Of a DNA stretch of 64,000 nucleotides, positions 42,684 to 51,771 are shown piece after piece. The stretch's first letter is position 1. The number at the start of each line of letters is the position of its first letter. The stretch covers positions 1 to 64,000 of the forward strand of contig NZ_QUEE01000014.1 of the NCBI RefSeq assembly GCF_003477885.1. The letters are read 5' to 3'. The DNA comes from Lachnotalea sp. AF33-28. Its GTDB lineage: Bacteria > Bacillota > Clostridia > Lachnospirales > Lachnospiraceae. A program made the translations under genes and the position numbers. Under the pieces are notes generated by a model. The model was not told where the DNA came from. It saw nothing but the letters and a program-made list of their open reading frames with translations, and made no database searches.

Positions 42684-42707
42684 AATTACATCGGAAAGGA
42701 GCATAAA

Positions 42708-43085
42708 ATGACAGTTCAGGAAGCAAGTGAACGGTATAACATCCCCATCAAGATATTAAATGAATATGAAAGCTGGGGGCTGTGCGATGCGGTAAGAAAG
42801 GTGATGGGAGCATGGCAGTACGATGAAGAAGATATTCAGCGGCTGAGTATGATTATGACGCTCCATGATATTGGCTTCGAAAAAGAGGAAGTCGAGACAT
42901 ATATGAAGCTGCTTCTCGTCGGCGAGTCCACGCAACAGGAGCGTATGCGAATGCTCAACGAAAAAAGGAATGGTACCTTGGACGAAATCCATTTCAAAGA
43001 AAAGCAGCTGGACAGGCTGGATTATCTTCGCTTTGAAATCAAAAAGGCATCTGAAAACAAATCAAATGGAGGTCAAGAAATATGA
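42708..43085 (+). CDS. MerR family transcriptional regulator
   Basis: 125 aa from the ATG at 42708 (MTVQEASERYNIPIKILNEYESWGL), GAAAGGAG upstream. MerR-type HTH with ALRE-like AWQYDEEDIQRLSMIMTLHDIGFEKEEVETYMK, then a dimerisation coiled coil (about residues 85-115). No C-terminal cysteines for metal. Overlaps the next gene by 4 nt (ATGA), so it heads the redox transcript. Confidence 0.85.
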   Translation: MTVQEASERYNIPIKILNEYESWGLCDAVRKVMGAWQYDEEDIQRLSMIMTLHDIGFEKEEVETYMKLLLVGESTQQERMRMLNEKRNGTLDEIHFKEKQLDRLDYLRFEIKKASENKSNGGQEI

Positions 43086-43633
43086 AGAAAGACTTAGGTT
43101 CTGTACTGGCACTGTATCCCACTCCGCTGGTAGTAGTCGGCACTATGGTGGATAAAAAGCCCAACTGGGTGCTGGTTGGTCATGTGGGCATCATGGGGCA
43201 CGATCACATCATGGTCAGTCTGGCAAAGCCTCACTACACCAATCGGGGGATTCGGGATACTAAAGTGTTATCGGTCAATGTAGTGGATGAAGCGATGCTT
43301 CGGAAAGCGGATTATGTAGGCTGTGTCAGCGGCAATAAGACCGACAAATCAGAGGTGTTCAGCTACAGCATCGGCCCAAACAGCGCCCCGCTGATTGACG
43401 AGGCAAAGGTTTCCATGGAATGCACGGTGGAAGACCTCTATGAAACGAAGGGGTTTGACAATTTCATTTTGAAAATTGACCACACCTACGCAGAGGAGAG
43501 CATCCTGAATGCCTCCGGAAAAATTGATTACGGCAGTTTCAAACCGATTTTGTTTGAAATGCCGGGCTACACCTATCTGAAAACAGGCGATACTGCCGCA
43601 AAGTGCATGACGCTGGGAAAAGAAACCAAATAA
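43082..43633 (+). CDS. flavin reductase family protein (FMN-binding split barrel)
   Basis: 183 aa: LYPTPLVVVGTMVDKKPNWVLVGHVGIMGHDHIMVSLAKPHYTNRGIRD is the flavin-reductase-like fold in which FMN is held at a dimer interface. Members transfer electrons from NAD(P)H to flavin or act as flavoredoxins. Coupled to the MerR gene. Confidence 0.88.
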   Translation: MKKDLGSVLALYPTPLVVVGTMVDKKPNWVLVGHVGIMGHDHIMVSLAKPHYTNRGIRDTKVLSVNVVDEAMLRKADYVGCVSGNKTDKSEVFSYSIGPNSAPLIDEAKVSMECTVEDLYETKGFDNFILKIDHTYAEESILNASGKIDYGSFKPILFEMPGYTYLKTGDTAAKCMTLGKETK

Positions 43634-43709
43634 CAAAAATATCTGGCATAAGCAGACGGGACCAAGTTCTTCTGTACAGTAGCCAGATCAATGAAAGGAG
43701 ATCTTTAAC

Positions 43710-44405
43710 ATGAAAAAAATTTTGGCTTTTGTATTGATACTTACTATGGTATTCGCTCTTGCGGCCTGCGGGAACAGCAATTCTTCGGAGAGTGATTCTT
43801 CCCAAGGCGGGTCGTCTGCGGCGCTCTCCCAAACGGAGCCTTCCTCCACGCCGGAAGAAACACCTTCCTCCTCCGAGGACGTTACGCAAACTGAGGAACC
43901 TTCTGAATCGGAACCGGAAGCCGGTTCCAATGCACTGGTCGTTTACTTCTCCTGGTCGGGCAATACTGAAGCGGTAGCCAATGAAATTGCGGCGCAAACC
44001 GGCGCAGATGTATTTGAAATCACTCCGGCGGAGCCCTATACCGATGATTACGATACACTGCTGGATATTGCTCAGGAAGAGAAGGCAAGCGACGCCCGTC
44101 CTGCGATTGCAGAAACCGTAGAGGATTTCGCACAGTATGATGTTGTTTACTTTGGGTTCCCTAACTGGTGGGGCGATATGCCGATGATTCTTTACACCTT
44201 CCTGGATGACTATGATTTTTCCGGCAAGACCATTGCTCCCTTTGTTACCAGCGGCGGTAGCGGTTTTTCCAGCACGATCAGCGCAATCGAATCTCTGGAG
44301 CCGGATGCTACGGTAGTTGACGGTCTTTCCCTCAGCAGCTCTGCGGCTGCAGAACCCAGCGATGAGGTAACGGAATGGCTTTCTCCTGCTGGCCTGACCG
44401 AGTAA
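43710..44405 (+). CDS. exported flavodoxin lipoprotein
   Basis: 231 aa. Lipoprotein signal MKKILAFVLILTMVFALAAC (lipobox LAAC, Cys-20), then a Ser/Glu/Pro-rich linker to about residue 72, then a flavodoxin domain: VVYFSWSGNTEAVANEIAAQTG (FMN phosphate loop), YFGFPNWWGDMPM (FMN-stacking tryptophans) and APFVTSGGSG. A flavodoxin tethered outside the membrane is unusual because flavodoxins normally work in the cytoplasm. AAAGGAG upstream. Confidence 0.88.
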   Translation: MKKILAFVLILTMVFALAACGNSNSSESDSSQGGSSAALSQTEPSSTPEETPSSSEDVTQTEEPSESEPEAGSNALVVYFSWSGNTEAVANEIAAQTGADVFEITPAEPYTDDYDTLLDIAQEEKASDARPAIAETVEDFAQYDVVYFGFPNWWGDMPMILYTFLDDYDFSGKTIAPFVTSGGSGFSSTISAIESLEPDATVVDGLSLSSSAAAEPSDEVTEWLSPAGLTE

Positions 44406-44417
44406 GGAGGATTCTTT

Positions 44418-45884
44418 ATGAAACGGCTAACTGCAATCTTTTTATCGCTTTTGATGGTGGTATCATTGGCGGCCTGCGGCAGCACAACCAGCACGGACGG
44501 TGAGAGTGCGTCTCAACCCCCTGCTTCATCGCAAAGTGCCGATGGATCGGAAACAGTTGCCGATCAAGATGTTCCGGAGGGATTTGTCTTAATTGAAGGC
44601 GGTAGCTTTCAAATGGGAAGTCCGGACTCCGAGCCTTGGCGTAGCGAGGACGAGACCCAGCACTCCGTAACCGTCAGCGATTTCTATATCAGCCCCTATG
44701 AGCTGACACAGGCGGATTTTCAAATGGTTACGGATGGAAACCCCAGCAGTTTCTCCGGAGAAAATCTGCCGGTAGAGAACATCTCCTGGCTGGATGCAAT
44801 CTCCTATTGCAATGCCCGCAGCGAGCTGGAAGGCCTGACGCCCGCCTACACCGTAGACGGACAGAATGTCACATGGAACCGGGAGGCAAACGGCTATCGG
44901 CTTCCCACGGAAGCGGAATGGGAATATGCCTGCCGGGCCGGAACCACCACTCCCTTCAATACGGAGAACTCTCCCAGTGCGGACGAGGTTAACTATTACG
45001 GACATTACCCTTATGAGATCGAGGGCAACTACTTCTCTCAGGGCAATCTGGATACCCAGCCAGGTCAGTACCGCGAAACAACGGTAGATGTTGGCAGCTT
45101 CTCCCCCAATGCCTATGGGCTATATGATATGCACGGCAATGTGAGCGAATGGGTCTGGGATTATTACGGCTCTTACAGCACAGAGGAGCAGACCGATCCC
45201 ACCGGTCCGGAAACCGGCTCGCTTCGGGTTTACCGGGGCGGCGGCTGGAACGATTTTGCCAAAAATATGCGTTCTGCCTATCGCGCCACACTGGAACAGG
45301 ATCACGGCAGCTTTAACATCGGTATTCGCCTAGTGCGAAATGCGATGGCCGGCTCTGGCTCCGTATCCGGCTCTGCTGCCGGCAACAACGCTTCCGGTGA
45401 TGGGAATATCTTGATTGCATATTTCTCCTGGGGCGGCAACACACAGGGCGTTGCAGAAGAAATCCAAAGCCAGACCGGAGCAGATTTGTTTGAGATCACG
45501 ATGCTCAATCCCTACTCCGATGATTACAACACCGTATTGGATGAAGCACAGAGGGATCAGAACGAGCAGGCGCGGCCGGAACTTGCAAGCCATGTGGAAA
45601 ACATGGAGCAGTATGACACCATCATCCTGGGCTATCCCAACTGGTGGGCATCCATCCCCATGCCGGTTGCTTCTTTCCTTGAAGAATATGATTTTTCCGG
45701 TAAAACGATCCTACCGTTTTGCAGCCACGGCGGCGGACGTTTTGGTCAAAGCCTGACCGCTATTTCAAAGCTCGTGCCGGACGCAGCAATGGGCGAAGCC
45801 CTTTCCATTCATTACTCCGGCGGAAGCAGTATGCCGGATGATGTGAGCGAGTGGCTTTCCACCAATGGAATTTCTGAAAACTAA
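44418..45884 (+). CDS. lipoprotein: FGE-sulfatase-like domain fused to flavodoxin
   Basis: 488 aa. Lipobox SLAAC (Cys-20), linker, then an FGE/SUMF1-type domain (about residues 52-310: GFVLIEGGSFQMGSPDSEPW, YRLPTEAEWEYACRAG, GLYDMHGNVSEWVWD, RVYRGGGWND, FNIGIRLVR), then a flavodoxin domain (about 330-488: ILIAYFSWGGNTQGVAEEI, LGYPNWWASIPMPV). The C-terminal FGE segment reads RSAYRA, without the Cys that true formylglycine-generating enzymes use, so oxidase activity is unlikely. 12 nt after the previous flavodoxin. Confidence 0.88.
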   Translation: MKRLTAIFLSLLMVVSLAACGSTTSTDGESASQPPASSQSADGSETVADQDVPEGFVLIEGGSFQMGSPDSEPWRSEDETQHSVTVSDFYISPYELTQADFQMVTDGNPSSFSGENLPVENISWLDAISYCNARSELEGLTPAYTVDGQNVTWNREANGYRLPTEAEWEYACRAGTTTPFNTENSPSADEVNYYGHYPYEIEGNYFSQGNLDTQPGQYRETTVDVGSFSPNAYGLYDMHGNVSEWVWDYYGSYSTEEQTDPTGPETGSLRVYRGGGWNDFAKNMRSAYRATLEQDHGSFNIGIRLVRNAMAGSGSVSGSAAGNNASGDGNILIAYFSWGGNTQGVAEEIQSQTGADLFEITMLNPYSDDYNTVLDEAQRDQNEQARPELASHVENMEQYDTIILGYPNWWASIPMPVASFLEEYDFSGKTILPFCSHGGGRFGQSLTAISKLVPDAAMGEALSIHYSGGSSMPDDVSEWLSTNGISEN

Positions 45885-45912
45885 AACACAAAGAAAAAAG
45901 GAGAACAATACT

Positions 45913-46866
45913 ATGAATAACAACAAAAATTTCCCGAAAATCGCACTTGGAACCTGGTCTTGGGGCGTTGGCGCCGCAGGCGGCGATCAGGTGTTCGGTA
46001 ACCATCTGGGCGAATCTAAGCTGAAAGAAGTGTTTGACGCAGCAATGCGTGAGGGCCTTACTCTCTGGGACACGGCAACGGTATATGGCATGGGGGCATC
46101 TGAGGATATTCTGGGTGCGTTTGCCAAGACCTATCCCCGCGAGAATGTCATCCTTTCCACCAAATTCACCCCTCAGATTGCAGGCAGCGGCGCAGACCCG
46201 GTAGCGGAGATGTGCGACGCCAGCATGAAGCGCATGGGAACCGATTATATTGACGTCTACTGGATTCACAATCCTGCCGATGTGGAACGCTGGACGCCCG
46301 GCTTGGTTTCTCTTGTAAAGAGCGGTAAGGTGGGTCAGGTTGGCGTTTCCAACCACAATCTGGCGCAGATCAAGCGGGCAGAAGAAATTCTCAGCAAGGA
46401 AGGCGTGCATATTTCCGCCGTTCAGAATCATTACAGCCTGCTCTACCGTTCTTCCGAGGATGCCGGTATTCTGGACTACTGCAAAGAAAACAACATCGAC
46501 TTCTACGCCTATATGGTTCTGGAGCAGGGCGCGCTCAGCGGGAAGTACGATACCAAGAATCCTCTGCCGGAGGGCAGCCAGCGCGGCGATACCTATAATC
46601 CCATCCTGCCGCAGCTGGAGGAGCTGATCAATGCTATGCGTGAGATGGCGGCGAACCACAATGTGGGCGTGCCGCAGGTAGCCATTGCCTGGGCTATTGC
46701 CAAGGGCACGCGTCCGATCATTGGCGTAACCAAGCCCTCTCATGCAGAGGATGCCGCGAAAGCAGCCAAGGTTGTGCTGAGCGCCGAGGAGATGGAAACT
46801 TTGGAGGTTCTTGCAAAGAAAGCGAATGTGGACACCAGAGGTTCCTGGGAAAATCCCATGGCATAA
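45913..46866 (+). CDS. aldo/keto reductase
   Basis: 317 aa from the ATG at 45913 (MNNNKNFPKIALGTWSWGVG), AAAGGAG upstream. Catalytic tetrad visible: D in LWDTATVYG, Y in the same motif, K in VILSTKFTP, H in YWIHNPAD. NADPH segment GVTKPSHAEDAAKA. Reduces carbonyls or quinone-like compounds; substrate unknown. Confidence 0.93.
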   Translation: MNNNKNFPKIALGTWSWGVGAAGGDQVFGNHLGESKLKEVFDAAMREGLTLWDTATVYGMGASEDILGAFAKTYPRENVILSTKFTPQIAGSGADPVAEMCDASMKRMGTDYIDVYWIHNPADVERWTPGLVSLVKSGKVGQVGVSNHNLAQIKRAEEILSKEGVHISAVQNHYSLLYRSSEDAGILDYCKENNIDFYAYMVLEQGALSGKYDTKNPLPEGSQRGDTYNPILPQLEELINAMREMAANHNVGVPQVAIAWAIAKGTRPIIGVTKPSHAEDAAKAAKVVLSAEEMETLEVLAKKANVDTRGSWENPMA

Positions 46867-46938
46867 TTTTTGCTTGGGGAGAAGCGGCTGCTTTTGCCCG
46901 CTTCTCCCCATTTTTTGATTAGAAACGGAGGAAATATA

Positions 46939-47133
46939 ATGCCTGTAATTACAATGGAGGCTGCAAAGCTGACAAAAGAACAAAAGCGTACTCTGGCAAA
47001 AGAGTTTACAGAGACAGCCGCGAGGGTGACAGGGCTGCCCGAAGCGGGGTTTTATGTGTTCATCAAAGAAAATGAACTGGATAATGTGGGGGTCGGCGGG
47101 CAGCTGATCAGCGACAGAAATAAGGAGGTGTAA
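46939..47133 (+). CDS. tautomerase family protein (4-oxalocrotonate tautomerase type)
   Basis: 64 aa from the ATG at 46939, GGAGG 7 nt upstream. Mature N-terminus is Pro (MPVITMEAAKLTKEQKRTLAKEFTETAARVTG), the catalytic base of the family. The last codons contain the ribosome site of the next gene. Confidence 0.88.
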   Translation: MPVITMEAAKLTKEQKRTLAKEFTETAARVTGLPEAGFYVFIKENELDNVGVGGQLISDRNKEV

Positions 47134-47135
47134 AA

Positions 47136-47873
47136 ATGGCCGTAAAGCAAACAGCAGGCCGCCGGGATCTGGGCGAGTTTGCTCCCAAATTTGCGGAACT
47201 GAACGATGATGTGCTTTTTGGCGAGGTGTGGAACCGGGAGGATAAGCTTTCCCTGCGGGATCGCTCTCTGGTCACAGTGGTTGCCCTGATGTCTCAGGGG
47301 CTTGTGGATTCTTCTTTCCAATACCATCTGGAAACCGCGAAAAAGAATGGGATCACAAAGGAAGAAATTGCAGAGATCCTTACCCATGCGGCCTTTTACG
47401 CCGGGTGGCCCAAGGCGTGGGCAGCCTTTCGTATGGCGAAGGAGATTTGGAACGAGGATGACGCCCACGAAAGCGCCCATGGAGGACTGTTTGGGCTGGG
47501 GCAGCCCAACGATGGATTTGCGCAGTATTTCACCGGGCAGAGCTATTTGAAAATGCTCGCCACATCCGGTGTAGCTATCGCAAACGTGACGTTTGAGCCA
47601 GGCTGCCGTAACAACTGGCACATTCACCATGCGGATAAAAACGGTGGACAGCTTCTTCTTTGCACCGAAGGGCAGGGCTGGTATCAGGAATGGGGCAAAG
47701 AGCCGCAGCTGCTTCATCCCGGCGATGTCGTCGTGATTCCGGCGGGCGTGAAGCATTGGCATGGCGCGGCGAAGGACGGCTGGTTTTCCCATCTGGCAGT
47801 AGAGGTGCCGGGCGAGAACGCCGTCAATGAATGGCTGGAAGCAGTCACCGATGAGGAATACAGCAAATTATAA
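47136..47873 (+). CDS. carboxymuconolactone decarboxylase-like domain fused to cupin
   Basis: 245 aa. N-terminal CMD/AhpD-like domain (about 1-105: LSLRDRSLVTVVALMSQG, EIAEILTHAAFYAGWPKAWAAF) without the redox CxxC of AhpD. C-terminal cupin (about 135-230: RNNWHIHHADKNGGQLLLCTEG...LHPGDVVVIPAGVKHWHG) with His/Glu metal ligands. Such fusions are common beside flavodoxin and aldo/keto reductase genes; activity not known. Confidence 0.9.
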   Translation: MAVKQTAGRRDLGEFAPKFAELNDDVLFGEVWNREDKLSLRDRSLVTVVALMSQGLVDSSFQYHLETAKKNGITKEEIAEILTHAAFYAGWPKAWAAFRMAKEIWNEDDAHESAHGGLFGLGQPNDGFAQYFTGQSYLKMLATSGVAIANVTFEPGCRNNWHIHHADKNGGQLLLCTEGQGWYQEWGKEPQLLHPGDVVVIPAGVKHWHGAAKDGWFSHLAVEVPGENAVNEWLEAVTDEEYSKL

Positions 47874-47889
47874 CAAGGAGGATTTGATG

Positions 47890-48369
47890 ATGAGCAAAAC
47901 ATTGGTTGCTTATTTTTCTGCCAGCGGCGCAACGGAAAGACTGGCAAATACATTGGCGGACGCAGCAGGCGGGGAATTGTATGAGATCAAACCGGCTTCC
48001 CCTTACACCAATGCCGATTTGAATTGGAACAACAAGCAGAGCCGCAGCAGCGTGGAGATGAATGATAAGGCTGCCCGCCCCGCCATTGCCGTACCGGTAG
48101 AGAATATGGCGCAGTACGATGTGGTATTTGTGGGGTTCCCTATCTGGTGGTACGAAGCGCCGCGGATCGTACAGACATTTTTGGAAAGCTATGATTTTTC
48201 CGGCAAAACGGTGATCCCCTTTGCCACTTCGGGCGGCAGCGGCATGGGCAAGACGGCCTCCATTCTGGAAAAGAGCTGTCCGTCGGCAAAGGTTTTGCCG
48301 GGTAAGAAGCTGAGCGCTTCCGCTTCTATGAGCGAGGTTTCTTCCTGGGTAAAAAGTCTGGGTTTATAA
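47890..48369 (+). CDS. flavodoxin
   Basis: 159 aa cytoplasmic flavodoxin: TLVAYFSASGATERLANTLAD (FMN loop), VFVGFPIWWYEAPRIV (aromatic FMN contact) and IPFATSGGSG. Related in pattern to the flavodoxin domains of the two lipoproteins at 43710 and 44418. Two ATGs in a row (47887, 47890) follow AAGGAGG. Confidence 0.92.
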   Translation: MSKTLVAYFSASGATERLANTLADAAGGELYEIKPASPYTNADLNWNNKQSRSSVEMNDKAARPAIAVPVENMAQYDVVFVGFPIWWYEAPRIVQTFLESYDFSGKTVIPFATSGGSGMGKTASILEKSCPSAKVLPGKKLSASASMSEVSSWVKSLGL

Positions 48370-48382
48370 GGGGGGATGAGCA

Positions 48383-48922
48383 ATGAAGATTTTGGTGATT
48401 GAAAGCAGCCCGCATAAGCATGGTTCTTCCAATCTGTTGGCAGCGGAGTTTAGACGAGGCGCTGAGGAAGCCGGGCATGATGTGACAGTGTTTGACGCCG
48501 GGCATACCAAACTGAATCCCTGTTTGGGCTGCGGCGCCTGTGGAATGTCGGGCCCATGTGTGCAAAAAGATGATATGACTGTTCTGCGGGAACAGCTTTT
48601 GGATTCCGATATGGCTGTTTTTGTGACGCCGCTTTATTATTTCGGCTTTTCCGCACAGATGAAAACCGTCATTGACCGTTTTTACAGCTTCAATGGACAG
48701 CTGACGGAGAAGGGGCTGAAAACCGCCCTGATTGTCGCCGCCTGGGACAGCAATAGCTGGACGATGCAGGACGTGAAAACACATTACGAAACCCTGTGCC
48801 GCTACTTGAATTTTCAGAATCAAGGAGAAATTCTGGGGGTTGGCTGCGGAACTGTTCAAATGACAAAACGCACGCGATTCCCCCAAGAAGCATATGCCAT
48901 GGGAAAACGAATAGGAGGGTAA
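48383..48922 (+). CDS. NADPH-dependent FMN reductase/iron-sulfur flavoprotein-like
   Basis: 179 aa flavodoxin-like: ILVIESSPHKHGSSNLLAAEFRRGAEEAGH (FMN site), cysteine motif NPCLGCGACGMSGPCVQKDD at about 46-65, and VFVTPLYYFGFSAQMKTVIDR. The cysteine cluster, spaced CxxCxxC with one further Cys, resembles iron-sulfur flavoproteins. Likely supplies electrons to, or draws them from, the neighbouring flavodoxins (inference). Confidence 0.88.
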   Translation: MKILVIESSPHKHGSSNLLAAEFRRGAEEAGHDVTVFDAGHTKLNPCLGCGACGMSGPCVQKDDMTVLREQLLDSDMAVFVTPLYYFGFSAQMKTVIDRFYSFNGQLTEKGLKTALIVAAWDSNSWTMQDVKTHYETLCRYLNFQNQGEILGVGCGTVQMTKRTRFPQEAYAMGKRIGG

Positions 48923-48926
48923 AGGG

Positions 48927-49634
48927 ATGAAACCAACTGCCATCATAAAAATCGTGGTAGATGTGCTGATGACGCTGGCGTTGTTGGTTTTGATGGGTTA
49001 CCAGCTGTGGGGCGAAGCAGCCCACGAATGGGTCGGAGCCGGGATGCTCATTTTGTTTCTTGCACATCATTTCCTAAATCGAAATTGGTATAAGACCCTG
49101 TTCAAAGGCAGATGCACACCCATGAGGGCGCTCCAAGTCAGTGTGGACATGCTGCTTTTGATTGCAATGCTGGCGCAGATGTACAGCGGTATTGCCATGT
49201 CCCGTCATGTATTTGCATTCCTGCCCATTGACGGCGGGATGGCGCTGGCCAGAAGGCTGCATATTCTGGGCGCTTATTGGGGCTTTATCCTGATGAGCGT
49301 TCATCTGGGCCTGCACTGGAATATGTTTTTGGGCATGGCGAAAAAGAGAATGGGCATGAAAACTCCATCAAATACACGCAAAATACTGCTGTGCCTGATC
49401 GGAATGCTGATTGCGGCTTATGGTGTTTTTGTATTTATCAGCCGGGATTTCACAACCTATTTGCTCTTGCAGTCAGAGTTTGTCTTTTTGGACTATGAGG
49501 AGCCGATCTGGTCGTTCTATCTGGACTATATCTGCCTGATGGGGCTTTGGGTATTTGCTGCCCATTATCTTTCAAAGGGATTGAGAAAGCTTGGCGGTGC
49601 GAAAAAAGCAGCCGCCGGAAAGGAAAATGTATGA
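48927..49634 (+). CDS. DUF4405 membrane protein, possible b-type cytochrome
   Basis: 235 aa, about five or six membrane segments. Histidines sit in or beside helices: ILFLAHHFLNRNW, MSRHVFAFL, LHILGAYWGFILMSVHLGLHWNMF. DUF4405 proteins resemble cytochrome b561-like domains, so haem binding across the membrane is plausible. That would be a route to move electrons to the exported flavodoxins (inference). 4-nt gap upstream. Confidence 0.8.
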   Translation: MKPTAIIKIVVDVLMTLALLVLMGYQLWGEAAHEWVGAGMLILFLAHHFLNRNWYKTLFKGRCTPMRALQVSVDMLLLIAMLAQMYSGIAMSRHVFAFLPIDGGMALARRLHILGAYWGFILMSVHLGLHWNMFLGMAKKRMGMKTPSNTRKILLCLIGMLIAAYGVFVFISRDFTTYLLLQSEFVFLDYEEPIWSFYLDYICLMGLWVFAAHYLSKGLRKLGGAKKAAAGKENV

Positions 49635-50200
49635 AAAAGCTGTTAAGCTTGATGGCGGCAATGCTGCTTGTGGTTTCCCTTGCGGCTTGTCAGTCGGAAA
49701 GCGATACGGATGGGGAAAGCGTATCCCCGCCTGCTTCTTCGCAGACTTCGAATGAAGAGACCCCGGAATCCGTGCCGGAACCGTCCGTAGAGCCGGAAAT
49801 TCCCCAAGACACGGAATCGGAACCTGCGGAACCCGATCAGAGGCAGGTTCTGATGACAATAGACGGACAGTCGTATGAAATTACCCTATATGAGAACCCG
49901 GTTGCCGATGCGCTCTACGATATGCTGCCGTTGGAAGTGACCTTTGAAGATTATAACAGTGTAGAAAAGATCGCATATCTCCCGGAAGGACAGCAGCTTC
50001 CCTCTGCGGATGAGCTGGAGGGCTACGACCCTTCGCCGGGCGACCTCTGCCTATACGCTCCATGGGGAAACCTCTCTCTGTTCTATCAGGATTTTAATTA
50101 CTCCAACGGTCTGATCTCGTTGGGCAGATTGGAAGCGGGAATAGAAGATATTGCCGCACAAGCAGAGAATTTTACCGTGACTTTGGAAAAATCCGAATAA
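49631..50200 (+). CDS. lipoprotein with cyclophilin-like domain
   Basis: 189 aa from the ATG at 49631, overlapping the DUF4405 stop by 4 nt. Lipobox SLAACQ, acidic Pro/Glu/Ser linker, then a domain (about 77-189: VLMTIDGQSYEITLYENPVADALYDMLP... GDLCLYAPWGNLSLFYQDFNYSNGLISLGRLEAG) of the cyclophilin_like/DUF4440-neighbour type. Role unknown; export and operon position suggest partnership with the lipoprotein flavodoxins. Confidence 0.8.
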   Translation: MKKLLSLMAAMLLVVSLAACQSESDTDGESVSPPASSQTSNEETPESVPEPSVEPEIPQDTESEPAEPDQRQVLMTIDGQSYEITLYENPVADALYDMLPLEVTFEDYNSVEKIAYLPEGQQLPSADELEGYDPSPGDLCLYAPWGNLSLFYQDFNYSNGLISLGRLEAGIEDIAAQAENFTVTLEKSE

Positions 50201-50243
50201 TGAAATCGATCGATCAAGCGCAGTGCGCAGAAAGGAGCAATCA

Positions 50244-51302
50244 ATGAAAAGAAAAGGAATTGCGGCCCTATTCGCCGCGGCTCTTTTTACCGTTTGCCTT
50301 GCAGGCTGCGGCCAAACAGAACCGGTTCAGGAATCGAGCAATCCAACCACACAAAACAGCCAGCCGGAAACGCCGTCCTCCGATCCCGAAAGCAGCGAAA
50401 GTGAAACGGATTCCGGTGTAGGAGCAGACACAACCGTTAATGGAGACGCGCCGGCAGTTTATATGACTACCGACATCAGCTCCGAGGGACTCATGGCCAT
50501 CTACGATGCACTGGAGGCTTCCCCCACCGGCAACATAGCCGTGAAACTGTCTACCGGCGAACCGGGAAGCAACTATCTGCGAACCGATCTGATTGGCGAT
50601 CTGGTGCAGTCGCTGGAGGCGACCATTGTGGAGTGCAATACTGCTTATGGCGGCTCCCGTTCCAATACGGCCATGCACTATCAGGTAGCCGAGGATCACA
50701 GTTATACCGCCATAGCCGATGTAGACATTATGGATGAGGAAGGCTCCATCACACTGCCGGTGGAGGGCGGCGATAATCTGACGGAAAACTATGTAGGCGC
50801 CCACTTTGAAAACTATGATTATTTTGTGGTGCTGTCGCACTTCAAAGGTCATGCCATGGCTGGTTACGGCGGAGCCATTAAGAATATTTCCATCGGCATT
50901 GCCTCCTCGGAAGGAAAGACAAATATTCATACCGGAGGTAAAGGCGGCAGTATGTGGAGCGGCGAGCAGGATGCCTTTCTGGAATCCATGGCGGAAGCCG
51001 GAAAATCTGTGGTCAACTCACTGGACGGAAACATCCTCTATATCAATGTGATGAACCGTCTGAGTGTTGACTGCGACTGTGATGGAAACCCTGCTGAGCC
51101 GGATATGCACGACATTGGCATCCTTGCATCCTTTGACCCGGTAGCGGTTGACCAGGCCTGTGTGGATCTGGTTTATGCTGCGGAGGATGGGCAGTCACTG
51201 ATTAACCGTATTGAGTCCAGAAATGGATTACATACGCTGGAGCAGGCAGAGAAGATCGGTCTGGGCAGCCGGACCTATCAGCTGGTTTCCATCGACGAAT
51301 AA
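50244..51302 (+). CDS. DUF362 domain lipoprotein
   Basis: 352 aa from the ATG at 50244, AAAGGAG upstream. Lipobox CLAGCG, Ser/Glu-rich linker, then DUF362 (about 75-350: VAVKLSTGEPGSNYLRTDLI, FVVLSHFKGHAMAGYGGAIKNISIGIAS, ILASFDPVAVDQACVDLV). A short DCDCDG cysteine motif is present but no ferredoxin CxxCxxCxxxC, which many DUF362 proteins carry. Function unknown. Confidence 0.88.
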   Translation: MKRKGIAALFAAALFTVCLAGCGQTEPVQESSNPTTQNSQPETPSSDPESSESETDSGVGADTTVNGDAPAVYMTTDISSEGLMAIYDALEASPTGNIAVKLSTGEPGSNYLRTDLIGDLVQSLEATIVECNTAYGGSRSNTAMHYQVAEDHSYTAIADVDIMDEEGSITLPVEGGDNLTENYVGAHFENYDYFVVLSHFKGHAMAGYGGAIKNISIGIASSEGKTNIHTGGKGGSMWSGEQDAFLESMAEAGKSVVNSLDGNILYINVMNRLSVDCDCDGNPAEPDMHDIGILASFDPVAVDQACVDLVYAAEDGQSLINRIESRNGLHTLEQAEKIGLGSRTYQLVSIDE

Positions 51303-51322
51303 CTGAGAAAGGGGTGGCCGCC

Positions 51323-51760
51323 GTGGAACAGGCTGTTTTTACGACTCTTTGTATGGTTTCCGACCAAGCCGGGCGTATTTTGGTGCAGGAACGGATCGGC
51401 ACTGCCTGGGATGGTCTTGCCTTTCCCGGCGGTCACGTGGAATCGGGAGAATCTTTTGTGGAATCTGTGATCCGGGAGGTCTGGGAAGAAACCGGATATC
51501 AGATCAAGACCCCCTCTCTTTGCGGAATCAAGCAGTTTTCCATGGAGAACGGCGGAAGATATGTAATCTTGCTTTTCAAGAGCGACCGGTTTGAGGGGCA
51601 TTTACAATCATCCCCGGAAGGTCGGGTATTCTGGCTGAAACGCAGCCGGATCAAAGAGTACCCGCTTGCACGGGATTTGGATCTGATGTTGGAACTGTTT
51701 GAATCTGAAGACAAATCGGAATTTTATTATGCGCCGGACGGTTCCTGCCGGCTGCTGTAA
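51323..51760 (+). CDS. Nudix hydrolase (MutT/8-oxo-dGTPase-like)
   Basis: 145 aa from the GTG at 51323, with AAAGGGG 8 nt upstream (an earlier GTG at 51314 overlaps that site). Nudix box GGHVESGESFVESVIREVWEETGY is complete (GX5EX7REUXEEXGU). Hydrolyses nucleoside diphosphate linkages; a clean-up role under oxidative stress would fit the cluster. Confidence 0.92.
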   Translation: MEQAVFTTLCMVSDQAGRILVQERIGTAWDGLAFPGGHVESGESFVESVIREVWEETGYQIKTPSLCGIKQFSMENGGRYVILLFKSDRFEGHLQSSPEGRVFWLKRSRIKEYPLARDLDLMLELFESEDKSEFYYAPDGSCRLL

Positions 51761-51771
51761 GGAGGGATGTC

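Noticed and set aside
45760..46983. 407-codon minus-strand frame opposite the aldo/keto reductase
   Set aside because: Antisense shadow of a gene with a complete catalytic tetrad and clear ribosome site.
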